The translations under genes were made by a program, and so were the position numbers. This document shows, in pieces, positions 63,760-64,000 of a stretch of 64,000 nt of DNA (within the stretch, counting starts at the first letter, position 1; each line of letters opens with the position of its first letter). The stretch comes from Planctomycetaceae bacterium (GTDB taxonomy: Bacteria > Planctomycetota > Phycisphaerae > UBA1845 > UTPLA1). The notes beneath the pieces are model-generated. The model worked only from the letters and a program-made list of their open reading frames with translations. It was not told where the DNA came from and did not search any database. Location: the NCBI GenBank assembly GCA_011525745.1, contig WYBU01000069.1, positions 30,735 through 94,734 of the forward strand, in the 5' to 3' direction.

Positions 63760-64000
63760 TCCGCTATCCGCAACCGCCACGAAACAAGCTGCGCCGTAAC
63801 TTCGGAGTGGCAGGTGCTCGCAGCCGGTGCGAACGAGCGTGCGCGTCTCGACTGCCGCGTGCTACGGGCTTGCAGCCAATACTGTCCGGAACTTTGCGGG
63901 AGGGTGGTTCACGCACCGCTCATGCAAAATTAACGGATTCTTAACTTGCGCTGCCCCCCCCCCCCGTCTGGTCTACTGGCGGCCATGCGGATGCCGACCC
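63760..64000. other. Right-edge spacer with poly-C tract
   Basis: No complete gene. TTAACGGATTCTTAAC at about 63931-63946 is a direct repeat of TTAAC with 11-bp period. A run of 12 C lies at 63954-63965. An ATG at 63985 followed by another at 63991 might start a gene that leaves the window; there is too little sequence to decide. Confidence 0.5.

Overview
The window is GC-rich chromosomal DNA that looks planctomycetal. The evidence is several protein types common in that phylum: three membrane proteins with an N- or C-terminal CxxC...CPECG double zinc ribbon, an MJ0042-type zinc finger, a PEP-CTERM exported protein, a SET-domain protein and an LSm-like C-terminal domain. A 16S rRNA gene also stands alone without 23S, 5S or tRNA genes, as in many Planctomycetes. 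I cannot place it to class without aligning the 16S. No transposase, integrase, phage gene, tRNA or CRISPR array was found.

Layout. 1-14.7 kb (mostly minus strand): a WaaP/Kdo-kinase-like protein running off the left edge, a zinc-ribbon membrane protein, a hydantoinase A-type protein, two very large glycosidase-like proteins (one apparently active, one apparently lacking its catalytic carboxylate), exported proteins, a SET-domain methyltransferase candidate and a small zinc finger. 14.86-15.17 kb: an orphan structured RNA with an extended -10 promoter, a strong terminator and a 17-nt match to the complement of the 16S 3' end. 15.5-23.2 kb: an ECF sigma/membrane partner pair, a thioredoxin-fold TPR protein, IspH, an M23 lipoprotein and two hypothetical proteins. 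23.3-25.5 kb: a self-contained 16S transcription unit with promoter, boxA-like leader, 14-bp processing stem and trailing U-run.

25.6-34 kb carries DAHP synthase, PyrR-PyrB, and a nucleoside-type ABC transporter (ATPase, two permeases) whose genes are split by an unrelated secreted-protein gene on the other strand. 34-38 kb is rich in tandem and inverted repeats surrounding a Clp-N/LSm-like fusion, a DUF4405-like membrane protein and a Vps4/katanin-like AAA ATPase. 38-42 kb has a FlaA1/CapD-type nucleotide-sugar epimerase and a cystathionine beta-synthase-like enzyme. 42-49.6 kb is a tightly coupled five-gene operon: ECF sigma, zinc anti-sigma, RND pump, membrane-fusion protein, TolC-like channel. 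49.6-64 kb carries mainly housekeeping genes (M24 peptidase, thioredoxin reductase, PhnP-like hydrolase, ClpX, YmdB-like phosphodiesterase, CysS, PurF) interspersed with exported proteins and a second orphan structured RNA candidate near 59.3-59.95 kb.

Physiologically the genes fit de novo purine/pyrimidine, isoprenoid, aromatic and cysteine metabolism, polysaccharide synthesis and turnover, ECF-controlled efflux and ClpXP proteolysis. The intergenic DNA carries several families of dispersed palindromic repeats, which are themselves the most unusual property of the region together with the two orphan RNA candidates.
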